This document shows positions 44,271-55,944 of a stretch of 64,000 nt of DNA, piece after piece. The DNA lies in assembly GCA_903772945.1 (NCBI GenBank), contig CAICTM010000010.1, positions 124,001 to 188,000 on the forward strand. The letters run 5' to 3'. The stretch is from Seminavis robusta (Eukaryota; Bacillariophyta; Bacillariophyceae; Naviculales; Naviculaceae). Position 1 is the stretch's first letter, and every line of letters starts with the position of its first letter. Both the position numbers and the translations under genes were made by a program. Below the pieces are notes generated by a model, which was not told where the DNA came from, did not search any database, and saw nothing but the letters and a program-made list of their open reading frames with translations.

Positions 44271-44780
44271 GGTGGATTACAGTGTAGTTCAATTGATTGC
44301 TATTGAATAGTAGATTGGTGGAGTAGAAGTAAATCTTCTTGGATGTAGTGTTTTTATGAGCTTTGGCTGTTGATGGGGCTTCGCTCTTTTTTCTTTGGGA
44401 AAAGATTCGGAAGCCCGGACTAGCTAGCTAGCGGAAGATCTTTGGGAGTGTCTTGCTCGCTGTTGGATCTTGTGTCGTTCCGTTTGGCCGTTGAGTCATG
44501 CTTAAATTCGATTCACTATTGCTTACTAAGTCTTTCAGTCTGGAAAAAGAATTAACCTAATACCGTTACTCATTCTCAATCCACAAACCATCGTCAGCAG
44601 CAATGACGAAGAGGGTCAATGCCAAAGGAAGCGCGATCAAGAAATTCATTCCACTCTCTCCTCACACAACAAAAGCAACTCAACTCATACTTCTAAAGAA
44701 AAGCTAGAAAGCTCACAACTCAGACTTCCATCTTACTAGTATTGTAAGAGTCTCAGCCCTGTCATTTTAGTATAAGAAGT
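44271..44780. promoter_or_regulatory. Divergent intergenic region, probable two-way promoter
   Basis: It separates the start codons of the C2 gene (minus) and the fucosyltransferase-like gene (plus), so both promoters must lie here unless unseen 5' exons exist. A CTAGCTAGCTAGC palindromic run lies near 44420. No TATA-type element can be assigned with confidence. Confidence 0.45.
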
Positions 44781-46013
44781 ATGAAGATCCCAGTGTTTAG
44801 AGTTCTAGTTGGTGTAGTTTCTGTGTTGTCAGTGGGATGGCACATTAGGATGTATGGCTATGGCAAGAGATTGGTTCCAGCTACATCTACCACAAGTACT
44901 ACATCTACCACAAGCACTACTACTACAAGTAGTACATCTACTACACATCAAAACAAGACCATCAGCAAATCCAATTTGCCACAAACAAAAGCACTGCTAT
45001 CCCTTTCAACACAAGAACAAAATGAACAAAAAGAACAAGCAAATGAACAAAAAGAACAAGCAAATGATAAAAAAGAAGAAAATACTGGTGAAAATGCTGG
45101 TGAAAATGGAAATGGGCCAAATTTGAAGCAAAATTGGAGACCCAGCCAGGAGTGGGTTGAAAGTTGCATCAGCAATGTGACGGAGGATGAATCCATCATG
45201 GTGCCCTTCAAATCTCTCACCAAACGATATGTACTGGGAGATTGTGTCAAAATGTGCTCTCGTTGTCACTTGAGTACCAGAGGAAAGGCGGCCAAACATC
45301 AACCACGCAAAATTGGAAATCTATACGAAGACAAGGCTTGTCCACAGGAAAACAAACACTACAGAACAGGAGGAAATATTGACATTTTACTACAGGTTAT
45401 TCAAGAATTCCAACAAAACACACAAGGACTGAAAAAACCAGATCCAAATGCGGTCGTCATTCATCTACGATTGGGAGATGTCATTGAAGCGGCTGCTGAT
45501 TCGGTGCAAAAAATGCTTTTTGAAGGCGGAGATCCCTCGCACCCGGGACCTTTCAAAAACTCGATCAAACCAATACAAGAATATCTTGACAATTTTCAGG
45601 AAGCTTCAGCCTCGGACGAAAACAAAATACAACAAGTCATTATCGTGGGAGGAGGCTTTGGAGAAAAACACGAGTACAAAAAATCAAGGCAGTACTCGGC
45701 ATGTCTACAGCGAGGATTCCAACAAGCCGGATACCCAGTGCAAATGAAGGTAGACTCTCCCAATGTCGATGCCGACTTTTACTATATGATTCACGCACAC
45801 AGATTCATTCCAACCGTTGGAGGATTCTCACAGTTGATTGGCAAACTCGTCGACCGGTTGGGAGGAAAGGTCGTCGGACGAACCTTTGAAAGTCTCGCCG
45901 ATGTTGCCGCGTGGGAAAGCAAATACGAACGAGGACACAAAATGACCATCAATAGAGCCATTGCCACACCAGAGGAGATCGCCAAGGCCGTAAGCTTGGA
46001 GTCGGGGAAATAA
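44781..46013 (+). CDS. Golgi-type II membrane protein, fucosyltransferase-like
   Basis: A single exon of 410 codons. Residues 5-20 form a short signal anchor (VFRVLVGVVSVLSVGW), followed by a Ser/Thr stalk made of ACTACAAGT-type repeats (TSTTSTTSTT) and a Gln/Glu/Lys repeat (NEQKEQANEQKEQAN). The catalytic-type region has Cys pairs near residues 152-161 (DCVKMCSRCH), then AVVIHLRLGDVIE around residues 225-237, which resembles the H-x-R-x-D donor-binding motif of alpha-1,2/1,6 fucosyltransferases, and a C-terminal DADFYYMIHAHRFIPTVGGF (about residues 330-349), which matches the AD-F-M--A--FI-S-GGFS motif of that fold. Golgi glycan transfer is therefore likely; the sugar and acceptor are not known. 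Anchor, stalk and catalytic order is normal for the family. Confidence 0.72.
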   Translation: MKIPVFRVLVGVVSVLSVGWHIRMYGYGKRLVPATSTTSTTSTTSTTTTSSTSTTHQNKTISKSNLPQTKALLSLSTQEQNEQKEQANEQKEQANDKKEENTGENAGENGNGPNLKQNWRPSQEWVESCISNVTEDESIMVPFKSLTKRYVLGDCVKMCSRCHLSTRGKAAKHQPRKIGNLYEDKACPQENKHYRTGGNIDILLQVIQEFQQNTQGLKKPDPNAVVIHLRLGDVIEAAADSVQKMLFEGGDPSHPGPFKNSIKPIQEYLDNFQEASASDENKIQQVIIVGGGFGEKHEYKKSRQYSACLQRGFQQAGYPVQMKVDSPNVDADFYYMIHAHRFIPTVGGFSQLIGKLVDRLGGKVVGRTFESLADVAAWESKYERGHKMTINRAIATPEEIAKAVSLESGK

Positions 46014-47702
46014 TCAATCCAAAAGAACAAGACACAAAAGTGCGGACAGTGCAGTGCACACAGTTCTCAGATGCTTTTATCATGGGTGGTGTAGCCACCA
46101 CTTCCCAATCAATCCACGCGCTCATCGCGACTCGACATCAAACAGTCTCTTGCTCAAACCCCACAGTAGAAACGCGCGTCATCCGAGAACCAAAGTATTC
46201 GAATTGCAATCATGGCTGCATGGTGTGGATCAAAAGACGACACGTAGTCTAGGTAGTGGATAAAAGGAATCGCGTGATTTGGGAGTTTTCGTTGTCAGGC
46301 AGAACAGCACAAGTCGCGAAGTCGCGAAGTCAAAAATTCGGTTCGTAGAGATAAGGCAAGGCGAGGTTGCATTGGTTCCAGTACATTGGTACCGATACAT
46401 GCCACGGACGCCTGCGATGGCGGCACAAATGCGGACGGTCGTCGCCACCGACTGAGTCACTCGTGTTTACGGCACTGAACCAGTAGGTACTAGTGCCTGG
46501 TACCATGCGCAAAGACGGAGTCACTCAGCGCATCGGTTGGTAGCTACATTTTGCTGCTGAGAGGAGCCGATTCTATTGGGCCTGAGCCAGCCATCTACAA
46601 TTGCAGTACGCAAAGATAGAGTCGAGCCACTCTGCCGATTCGGTTCTGATTGGACGAAGGAGGAATGTCTCTTACCGTAGCGCACAGAGAGCGAGGTAGC
46701 TCGGGATGATTTGAGTGGCAAACGAGTCCTTGCTCGTTGCTTGCCGCTCCACTACCAGTGCAAAAGACGAGGAAAGACCAGGCCGAATTGGTTTCAGTAT
46801 ACCGGTACCGATACATGGTTGTCACGGACTCCTGCGATGGGGCGTCACAAAAGCGGGGATCGTGTTCGCGGTGGCTGCACTGATACCGAACGTAAAGGTA
46901 GAATCGAGTGACCGTTACTCTGCCGATTCGATTCATCATGCATTCCACCTGGCATCATGGAGCTGACTACCGTAGCTACAATTGCAGTACAGTACTGGAC
47001 GAAGGAAGGCTTGGTTGTTTAGTGCCTACTAGCTAGGCACAGGCAGGCAGCCAGAGTGCCAGGGATGGAGGGCGGCCCTGGATGATCTGAGTTGGCTGCA
47101 AACGAGTCAAGTCCTTGGGCGGCTGCTTGTCGCTCCGATACTGTCCTAGCAAACCTCTCTTCTGCTTGTCGCTTCACTGCCGGGGCGGTGTCGCTGTACT
47201 TGTTCCTCTAGCTAGACTACGTTATCATTGGCGAGCTACAATGGCACTAGCTAGTAGTACATGTAGACACGAGAGAAGAGCGGCTGCTCATCGAGAGACC
47301 AGATCATCTATAGCCGGTTCGTTTGGGTTGGTCGGGCTTCCTTTCGGTTGTACGAGTTTTCTCGGAAATGCAGTTCGCGCTACAGCTGGTTTGGCCTCGG
47401 TTTGGGAAAATAAGCTTGTCGCCTGGTTCATGTACCGCGCCACCTTCTATCTCTGTGAGGCAGTTGTTAGCCCACACTACTAGACTACTAGGTAGATCTA
47501 CACGGTGGTGCTTATCGGAACGAGTGGGTTCGATGCTATTGCGGTACCAGTACCGCTCTTAACGTAACAAAGTAACACGCAAAAGGTGGTAATAAAGTTG
47601 CTAACATATGTATTGTGTCTGTGAGTTTAGTTGGGTGTGAGGGGACTTCCAGTAAGCCAAAAGCATTGCTGTTTCGTACAACACAGCAGTAAGTACCTGT
47701 AT
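46014..47702. other. Intergenic region with a diverged tandem duplication
   Basis: No coding-like frame. It contains the repeat pair at 46370-47165 and GCGAAGTCGCGAAGTC near 46315, which resembles the core of the 42.4-kb foldback element. Confidence 0.5.
46370..47165. repeat. Diverged direct tandem duplication, two copies of about 380-400 bp
   Basis: Matching blocks occur in the same order at an offset of about 375-410 bases. Examples are ATTGGTTCCAGTACATTGGT (46378) with a variant at 46788, CTACAATTGCAGTAC at 46597 and 46976, CTGCCGATTCG near 46640 and 46920, and a GATGAT-TGAGT block near 46703 and 47082. Function unknown. Confidence 0.55.
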
Positions 47703-49235
47703 CTAATGGAACCAGACGTCCAATCGGAAGACCTTGTTACCAACACCCGTGGAAGCATCAACGGCTCCGTCCCAGGCATCCAAGAACTGAACATTGTTGG
47801 AATTCTGCTCGCTGACTTGGTAGAATTCGATGGTTCCAGCAGGGAGCCCTTGACCATTGGCACTGGTGACGATGCAATCGTAGTATCCCAAAGCAGGCTG
47901 TTCGTGGTACTGAATCTCTTGACTTCCAGTATCTGCAGTGGCGTCGCCTCCAAAGTGTCCTTGAGCCCATTCTCCAACAGTTCTCCATTCCGCATCGTGG
48001 TTGGGTCGTTTGTATCGGAGAATCATTGAAATTTGGCCTAGATTGGCATCGTCCTTGATTTTAATGAAAAAGTTACCACGGGCAATCTTGTGCCTGGAAG
48101 GCATTGGAGTAGGAGCAGGACTGACAGTGGGTGATTCGGTGGGAGTACCAGTGGGTGATTCGGTAGGAGTGTCAGTAGGTGTTCCAGTTGGAGTTCCGGT
48201 CGGAGTTTCCGTGGGCGTTCCAGTGGGATTGTCTGTAGTGGGTGCAGGTCCCCCCTGTGCTGCTGCCCCACCATATCCATCACACATGGGACCAACGGGT
48301 TCCCCATTAGTTTCATGGCAGGCAATGCTCTTGATCCAATGATAGGCAGTGGAAACACGAGAGTATACCCCAGGAGCTCTAGCTCTGGCACATCCATCTC
48401 CCCAGGAAACAATTCCAACTTGTGTGAATTCTCCAGGAGCGGTTTCCTTGAAAAGTGGACCTCCCGAGTCTCCGAAACAGGCATCCTGTTGACCAGTCAT
48501 GTATCCAGCACACATCATTTCTTCAAAAGGTCCTGGATGTAGGTAAGTGTATGTGGCATATGCTGAATTACCTGCTTTACAGTCTTCAATGTAGTCGACG
48601 TCAACTTTTTGTACAGTGGGAGAGGAGGATCCAGCAGTTTCCGAGAGCCATCCAGATCCCATGACAGTGAGAGATTCTCCTGGTGATGGGAAGTTAGGGT
48701 CGTCATTGAGAAGTGCATATTCCGGATTGTTGACGACGGATGTGAGCCTCATGACCATGTAATCAAAGGACTCTCCAAAGGTGGGATCATAGAGGGGGTG
48801 TACCCAGTAGTCGTCCACATAGTAGGGTGTGGCCATTGGGTCATCGGCAATGTTGGTTCGGAACCGAATGGGATCACCTCTGCTGGAATCTTCGCAGTGA
48901 GCCGCGGTAAGGACCACTGTGGTGATAATAATAATATTATCATTATTGATGGAGGTGGTAAAAATAATGAAAATAGAAACAATAAAAATAAAGAAATTAG
49001 ACGTGGCTTGGTCATGGTCGGTGTATGATACATGTAGGGGAAGATGAGGTAACTTACTGTTTGGTCCAATAAGAGAAGTTCCACAGCCCCATTCCCAATC
49101 TCCGTAGAAAGGGAACTCGTCCATACCAACTTGAGTTCCACCAACAATTCTCGTGTCGCCTACTTGCGCTGCCGCAGTAGGAAGTCTACTGGAGAAGCAC
49201 AGCAGCGCCAGCAGCAGCACCGTCATGTTGCTCAT
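47703..49235 (-). CDS. Secreted trypsin-like serine protease (S1) with Pro/Thr stalk and C-terminal domain
   Basis: Exon 1 ends at 49058; a 141-bp intron (GTAAGT to CACAG, phase 1) leads to exon 2 at 48916-47703. The ATG at 49235 is preferred because it has A at -3 and starts a good signal peptide ([20 protein letters not shown]); an upstream ATG at 49364 would add 43 Ser/Thr/Arg-rich residues. The mature N-terminus is IVGG at residues 30-33. Catalytic triad: H in VLTAAHC, D in FDYMVMRL, S in [11 protein letters not shown] lies six residues before the Ser, so trypsin-like cleavage after Arg/Lys is expected. [16 protein letters not shown] stalk follows, then about 120 residues with [16 protein letters not shown] and no recognised domain. 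The chain is 463 residues, secreted. The intron falls just before the catalytic His. Confidence 0.85.
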   Translation of the reverse strand: MSNMTVLLLALLCFSSRLPTAAAQVGDTRIVGGTQVGMDEFPFYGDWEWGCGTSLIGPNSKLPHLPLHVSYTDHDQATSNFFIFIVSIFIIFTTSINNDNIIIITTVVLTAAHCEDSSRGDPIRFRTNIADDPMATPYYVDDYWVHPLYDPTFGESFDYMVMRLTSVVNNPEYALLNDDPNFPSPGESLTVMGSGWLSETAGSSSPTVQKVDVDYIEDCKAGNSAYATYTYLHPGPFEEMMCAGYMTGQQDACFGDSGGPLFKETAPGEFTQVGIVSWGDGCARARAPGVYSRVSTAYHWIKSIACHETNGEPVGPMCDGYGGAAAQGGPAPTTDNPTGTPTETPTGTPTGTPTDTPTESPTGTPTESPTVSPAPTPMPSRHKIARGNFFIKIKDDANLGQISMILRYKRPNHDAEWRTVGEWAQGHFGGDATADTGSQEIQYHEQPALGYYDCIVTSANGQGLPAGTIEFYQVSEQNSNNVQFLDAWDGAVDASTGVGNKVFRLDVWFH

Positions 49236-51702
49236 GGTCCTGCTCTTTCTACTACTAGTAGTACTGTCTGATCTACTAGTAGTAACAGTACTAGTACTGA
49301 TTCTACGCTCTTCTTGTTGTTCTGGCTGAAACAGAAACTTTTGAAAACTTTCAAATTGACTCATCTAGCTAGTGGATAGCTAGCTTAGCTTGTAGTAGTG
49401 GTGAGAGTAGTAAGAGTAAGAGTAGCGAGAGAAAGCTTTGTGGCTTCTGTTGTTGCTCTTATGCTCTTATGCTCTTGTGTTGTTGGTGTTGGTGTTGGCA
49501 AGCAAGTGTGCAACAAAATGACAAAGATGCTCTTGAATGCTTCATACTAGCTAGTACTCGACAAGTTGCGGTCAGGTGTGAATGAATTCAATTCGAAGGC
49601 TCACCAGCACACTCACTCACTTTACTACAAGTATTGCTTCCATGCTTTCCTGCTCTCTCGCTCGGGAATCCCATTTCGGATGCATGCCTTTTCATCCACC
49701 AAAATTCAAATCCTTTTGGGGGCAAAAAACCAACGTTCAAAACAACTAAGTAAACAGATTGAGCCCCATTTTACAAAGAACAAAAGGGGGAATGATTTAC
49801 TCAAACATCCATACTAAAAGTAATCCATACTAAATCAGTACATAACCTTGCAGGAAAGTAACACGTCCATTCGTAAACCAGTGGCCTTTGTCCCATGAGG
49901 CTTAAATCATCCTCGGTTACGCGCATTCACAGACTTATTTTAAAATGAGATTCATTTGTTAGGGGGGATTCACGAGTGTGACAGTTTCATCTTGGGCATT
50001 CCCGAGTACCTCTTCAGAACCGGATTAACCCTTCAAACACTCACCGGTAAGCTCCAGTGTGTCCCGGCGGTACAGTACCCTACATTGTACAGTAGACTAG
50101 CTGGTAGACTACTTGCATTGAACCCAAACGTAAGCTTTTTTTGACAATGTCTTTGAACTCTGAACTCTGAGTGTCGTCATGACTTTCGTCACTCATCTTT
50201 TGTAGGGTTAGAGCTAGTTTTGATTGCATGACTTGCACCCCAACCCAAAGATTTAACCAGTTCCGCATCTAATGAACTTTGGAACGCATGAAGAACAGCC
50301 CTATGGAAAAATGAGACGGAGTTGATCATCTCTCGCAACTCGCAGCTATTGGTCTACACACATGTAGGAGTGCTAGTACGTGTAGTCCACAATGTATTTG
50401 CACGATTGGTGCCTGCTTTCCAGCCTCCAACGCGGTTGCATATGTGGGCCACGCCACAGAAGCCTCTACATCATGGACTCGTGAACGGCGTTGCACATGA
50501 AACAGATACCTTCATGTATGTAATAGTAATGTAGATACAGAGATAGGTGTTGCTCTATCCTGAAACGTCAGCTAGACATGTAGACTAGACTATACTAGAC
50601 TAGATCTACATGACATTGTACTCGTAGAGTGCACCTGTACGGTAGCAATGCAGAGCCACTGGTATGGTTGGATTCAGATTTCAATGAAAGCGATGATCAG
50701 AATCTGATTGAATTGAATTGAATTGAATCGAGTCGAGTCATTCACGGAGATGGTGGTGAGGTGATGCCTTTGAATTCCAACCGTTGGGTTGACTGGAACA
50801 GCTAGCGCGATAGAACCTGCCGGAACAACCATCCGATGCCACCGGTATCTCGTCATTGCTATTGTGTCAATCTACATGTACTTGTTGGCTTGTTGGATGA
50901 TTGGATGATGCTTCCAGAAGCTCCCACCTAGTCGATGGGGCTAAAACATTCAGCTACTGGCTAGCTAGTTCATGTACCAGGCCTAACAAAATTTATTATG
51001 GTTGCATAATACATCATGTACCGCGTACCGGTATCCGGTTGTATCCGGTGCTTGTGCTACGGACCCATCAGTACCACCGTATGGTATGGTGCCCCAACAT
51101 GTACTATGATAGTAGCGGTTGGCTACAACAGCCAGAGACGTTTCTGTAGCTAATTTTGTGAGGGCTTTTTAAAAAATTTGGGTAATCCGGTCGCCTTTTG
51201 GAAGTGGGGCGATGCGTTGGGGCACATGTGCCATGGTCGCCACTTGGTATTTTATTCACGAGCTTTGCACCAGTGATGCCATTTCGAAGAACCTCTAATA
51301 AATCTATGAAAGAAAGTTTCATATGAGCTTAAATCAAGGCTTCTGAATAAATGACTGAGTTAGTACACTTCATTTAATAGTGGATCAGTTGAGATGACTT
51401 CGTGGCGGGAAAGTAAATCCGCGATTCGCTGGCAGCTCACATTTTCATTTCTATTTATTTATTTACTAGATTTCCGTCGATCCTTTTGCATTGGACGTCA
51501 TTTCCCACCAAGCAGCAACAACAACAGATTTCTCGAGTATCACACTGTGCTTGTTGTGTTGTTGCGTTGCTGTTGAGTAGACAATGCTATGGACTGAGTG
51601 ACTGTTTTATATCCATCTATCTATCTACAGTTCTACCTCTAGCTAGAAAGGCGGTATACCCCTTGAAAGCTACCCATATCCACATCCATTATCTTGAGAA
51701 CC
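49236..51702. other. Intergenic region between two divergent protease genes
   Basis: No coding-like frame is supported. It includes a (GAATT) microsatellite with GAGTC units near 50705-50740 and many CTAGCTAG/GGTACC palindromes. Promoters of both proteases must lie at its two ends. Confidence 0.5.
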
Positions 51703-53275
51703 ATGAAGTCTCCAAGCTATTCAAGCTACATGTCTGCAAGTTCTTATCTAGGAGCTTTGCTGTGTTTTCTGCATGTCCTTTGCTTACCAGTGGAAGTCTC
51801 AGGTACTGGACTGGGAGCTTATGGTGGCTCTGCTGTGACCAGTGCTCCCAGTGCTGAAGTTATTACTGTTGGCAGTGATACTACTAGTGATACTAGTGGT
51901 AGTGAAGCCAGACTGGACGAAGACGTCTCTTCGAATCGAATTGTCGGAGGCACTGAAGTCGAAGACGGGGTAAACTTTGAGTACCCATGGTTCGTTTTCC
52001 TTCAAAATGGTTGTGGTGGGACCTTAGTCTACCCAGATATCGTACTGACGGCGGCGCATTGCGACGTTGTCATTGGCGTGGAAGCTCTAATGGGATCCGC
52101 CAACTACCTGGAATCTCCCACGCGAATTCCAGTTGCTCAGAGAATCATGCATCCACTCTACGACGACAACTCTTTGGGAAAGTTCTACGACGTGCAATTG
52201 CTCAGGCTAGAGTACCCGGCTCCCTATGTTCCCGTAGAAATAAACGACGAACCGTCCATTCCCACCAATGGAGAGTCTCTCAAAGTACTAGGACATGGAT
52301 GGATCACGGAAGATGGAACCAATGGAACCTCCACGCATCTCAGGGAAGTTGACATCAACTACATTCAAAATTGTCTCTCCCCTCCCTACATTTACGGAAT
52401 GTCCGCCTTTGATTACAACAGTCACGTACACATGTGTGCAGGAGTGCCGGGGGGAGGCAGGGATTCCTGTAAAGGAGACTCGGGAGGACCTTTGTTAGAT
52501 AGAGATACCGGGGAACTCGTTGGAGTCGTTAGTTGGGGATATGGTAAGCTATTGTATCATGTCATTGCTTGTATCTATCCATCATGTCATTGTATCTATC
52601 ACCAACTAAGCATCCATCTTTCTATCTTTCTATCCATCAATCTTAGGCTGCGCCAGATCCGAGGCACCTGGAGTCTACGCAAGGTCTTCCACCATGTACC
52701 CATGGATTTGGAGATCCGTCTGTGACAATAGTCAAAACGTGGCCAATGGAGATTGTACTCCGGGATTCTTGAACAATCTCGCTGATGCACCCACTGTGGC
52801 ACCCTTACCCACGTCTGCGCCAACCAAGTTTCCCACACAAACACCCACAACACTATCTCCAACCACATTATCACCCACCACCACTGCAAGTACCATGGGA
52901 GCTCTTCGCATTGAACTATTGCCAGATTCGCATGGACATCAAATCGCATTCACGCTATATCGGGTCGAAGCCGGTGGCAACAGAATACTGTTACAAGAAC
53001 TCACTGCCGGGACCATCCCGTCCACCACGGATGGGGTCATGCGACGGTACATGTACATATCGCAAGACTTGCCATTTGACAACGAGTTCGAATTCAAACT
53101 CAACGACAAGGAAGGAGATGGCATCTGTTGTGACGAGGGACCCGGAGAAGTGCAAATATACGAAATCAATAACGACACGGGAGAAACCATGAGTCAAATT
53201 CTATCCACCACGGGAGAAAACTTTGGAGAGGAGTACGAGGCTAACTTTCTACTTCCCAGCGCCCTCGGTAGGTAG
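51703..53275 (+). CDS. Secreted trypsin-like serine protease (S1) with DG-x-CC C-terminal domain
   Basis: Exons 51703-52543 and 52647-53275 are joined by a 103-bp intron (GTAAGC to TTAG, phase 1) and give 489 residues. The signal peptide covers about residues 1-34, followed by a Ser/Thr/Asp propeptide to R79; IVGG at residues 80-83 is the expected activated end. Triad: H in VLTAAHC, D in YDVQLLRL, S in CKGDSGGPLL. D six residues before the Ser predicts trypsin-like specificity, and SWGYGCARSEAPGVYAR after the junction completes the fold. A Pro/Thr stalk (TQTPTTLSPTTLSPTT) leads to a C-terminal domain with DKEGDGICCDEGPGEVQIYE, the same DG-x-CC module as in the giant protein. The intron site (just after SWGY) differs from that of the other protease. 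Confidence 0.88.
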
Positions 53276-55497
53276 TATTGCGTTGTATTGTATTGTATCC
53301 AGCCAAACCAACAGGCAAGCAAGCAAGCAAAGAACGGTTGCTGGGGCTGCAAAGAGAGAAAACCACGATGCTTGTACGGTACAGATACCTATGCACCGCT
53401 AACAAATGGCAGGTAATGTCGTGTATCGTCAACAGCAAACAAACAAACAAAACCGCCCTGTTTCGAAGAATCCCTTCCCTCAAAGTCACAAGGAAGGGGG
53501 GCGGAGTGCACGAACTCTTTTACATGTTCTTGTTACATTAGATTTTAGAACACCTATAACTCAAATATCTTCGTCATACATGTACGTGTCATAGCCTAGC
53601 TAGCTAGCTAGCTTGGTTAGTCATTGTCGGGATTGGGCTAGGCTCGACGTGGCATACTACTCGTACCACAGGTACTGAGAAAGGAACAAACCGGCAGTCC
53701 CTTGATGAACTCCACGAAGTGAAAGTTTGTTGGATGATGCACGCCGTTGCTCGAGTCCTTGGCATGGACTACGGTACCAGGTACACGACAGCTGCAAGCC
53801 ACTTGGCGCGTTCAAGAAACGGTACACACGGTACCTCCATGGTTCGTTCACAACTTTCGGGTTGGTTTCTCCAAGAAAGTACGATCATAGAAGTGGGAAA
53901 TGGATTCTATCAAGGATCAATGAATTTGAAGACCAAAGAAACACAACGTGAGCCGAAAAGACCAAAGAACGAAGTAGCCCGCGCAGCTCGGAAAATGGCA
54001 GAACCTCCCGCAGACAATCAATTTGGCTGTTGCCATCATTCGTTCAAATGGTCGTTGAATGAATCCAATCCAATCGCGATGCACCCGCCCATCAATGGCA
54101 GACAATTAACCCACCTAGAAAACGTAAATAGATAGAGACTGTGTGTAATCAGTGCCTCAATGCAACACGGTATGATATGCCAGCACAACATAAAAAAAGG
54201 CATCGGTGTTTTTGTACCGGTGTCGCCAGGAGCGAAGCAGAGACGTACATGCAGATGATTGCTAAGGGAAATGTAGGCACTGCTGGAAAGACAAAACCCA
54301 GAGTGCACATGATCCATGTCAGCGACCCACGGTAAGATTTTAGCGTTGAATTGGAGCGACTAGCTGAATTGCTGTCAACGAGACTTGAGTTCAGTAGCAT
54401 CCCGAGACCATCACTGTATTCGGTTCAAATGCGGGTAGCGGGGCCCTTCGTGTAGATGACGGCCAGGGACCATGAATATGTCAGGGTACAATCTCCTGCT
54501 GTCTCGATAGAGTGATGTAAGCTCCTCGTGCTTGTACCGCACCGTCTGCCTGCTGCCTGGCAGCACATGTATCCATAAGGGGGCTTCGAGACCAAAATGG
54601 TGGTTCACTGCTACACGGTCGTTGGTTACTGCATGGATTCATCATTTCTTTGCGTGTAGTGTCTTGTCGGTTGTAATCTTTCCTGTCTGCTAGTACCGCA
54701 CCTTCCCTACCGCCCGCTTGTTCTTTTTGAATTTTGAACGAGGACCTCTGGATGCAACAATATCGTCGCCGAGCTTTAGCAAACGGGTCCCTAACACACA
54801 TCAAAGAAGCCACCCCACAACATGTACGATCTATAATCTATTCTCGCGCTACTGGGATCTAGCTATATACTAGTGCAGCTGCCCCAACTTCAGTGCATTA
54901 TCGCTGGTGATCTCGTGGCAACCGGTACTCTCGTTTCTCGTGCAAGCCACCGCACTAGTAAAGCCGCGACAGCGCCACCGGTAGCTAGCTAGCTAGTACA
55001 GTCGTACTGTACGGTAGATCTCTGGCTCTAGAGTGGTACGTACCGGTACCTTTGTCGAGCAACCAAGATCCTAGATGTGTGAGTTGTCATGGGACCAAAT
55101 GCTGGGTCTTGCTTCCATTATCACCAAGATGACGCTTAAAGCCTGCGTTTCCCTGTACGCACATCCACTCTAATTAAGGCAAGAAAGAACTTAGATGAGA
55201 ACCCGCATGAGCCAGTAATGGACTCGAACGAAGACGGTCGCCTAAATCTTTCGGAGTGGACAGGAGTGGGGGAGAGACGCAAGCGAAGCTGTCTTGCCTC
55301 CATTATCAAACATCACGCCATTTAGCCACATGTAGCTAGATCAACCGGTACCACAGTACTGGTAGCAGGTCAGTAGTAGTACATGTACAGCTATCTCTTC
55401 ATCCACCGGAACTACAGCTCACAATTTGGTTTTGCAAGTCAACACCAAGCTAACCAATCACCAGCTTTTCGAGCATACCCGTATCACCAACGAGAAT
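53276..55497. other. Intergenic region, no supported gene
   Basis: Frames of up to 138 codons (near 53719-54135, plus) lack domains and splice partners and overlap frames on the other strand. Palindromes are dense around 53600 and 54990-55060. Confidence 0.5.
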
Positions 55498-55944
55498 ATG
55501 AATCATTCCTACTGCTCGTTCTTCGACCAAGAGATCTCCCTCGGAAACGAGCCTCAGTTGTCGGTTGCCTTGGATCAAGAGCCCATGAGTCTGAAGACTT
55601 TGTTTGCAAACTCTGTACGTAGAGGACGCAAGCATGAGGATCCAACCGTTCCAACCAAGATTCTTGAGGCCCCCTTGCAGAAAGTTGTGGTGGCAAGTGT
55701 GCCTTCTGAAGATGCTGACGAGGAAGTAAACGAAACTACTACTAGTACTGGTACTGTTGGAGCACCGCAGGGTGTTTCATCGAAGCGTCGCAAGCCCCGA
55801 ACTCAGAGTGGTGAATCCGCCAAGCGCTTCCACATTCAATCACCCAGAGAGAACTTTATGCTTCAGAGAACCGAAAGTGACCGGAGGATAGAAGAGAAGG
55901 CCACTGGTATGAAGTGCAAGGGTTTGCAGAAAGACCATTTGTAG
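55498..55944 (+). CDS. Small unknown basic protein, possibly nuclear
   Basis: The first in-frame ATG is at 55498 and gives 148 residues; the frame is open a further 117 bases upstream, so a 5' exon is possible. The protein is hydrophilic with RRGRKHED (about residues 40-47), an acidic patch (SEDADEEVNETTT), a Thr/Gly run and a strongly basic end (SSKRRKPRTQSGESAKRFHI) that could be a nuclear signal. RTESDRR and FHIQSPRE resemble kinase sites, in line with the Ser-rich proteins at the start of the window. No known domain. Base use is more regular than in the flanking DNA, which favours a real gene, but there is no homology support. Confidence 0.45.
   Translation: MNHSYCSFFDQEISLGNEPQLSVALDQEPMSLKTLFANSVRRGRKHEDPTVPTKILEAPLQKVVVASVPSEDADEEVNETTTSTGTVGAPQGVSSKRRKPRTQSGESAKRFHIQSPRENFMLQRTESDRRIEEKATGMKCKGLQKDHL

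Noticed and set aside
46715-46966. Plus-strand frame of 83 codons
   Set aside because: It lies within the non-coding duplication and is not conserved as a frame in the other copy.
55190-55275. Possible tRNA on the minus strand (GTTCGAGTCC-like T loop)
   Set aside because: The flanking bases do not pair into a T stem or an acceptor stem.
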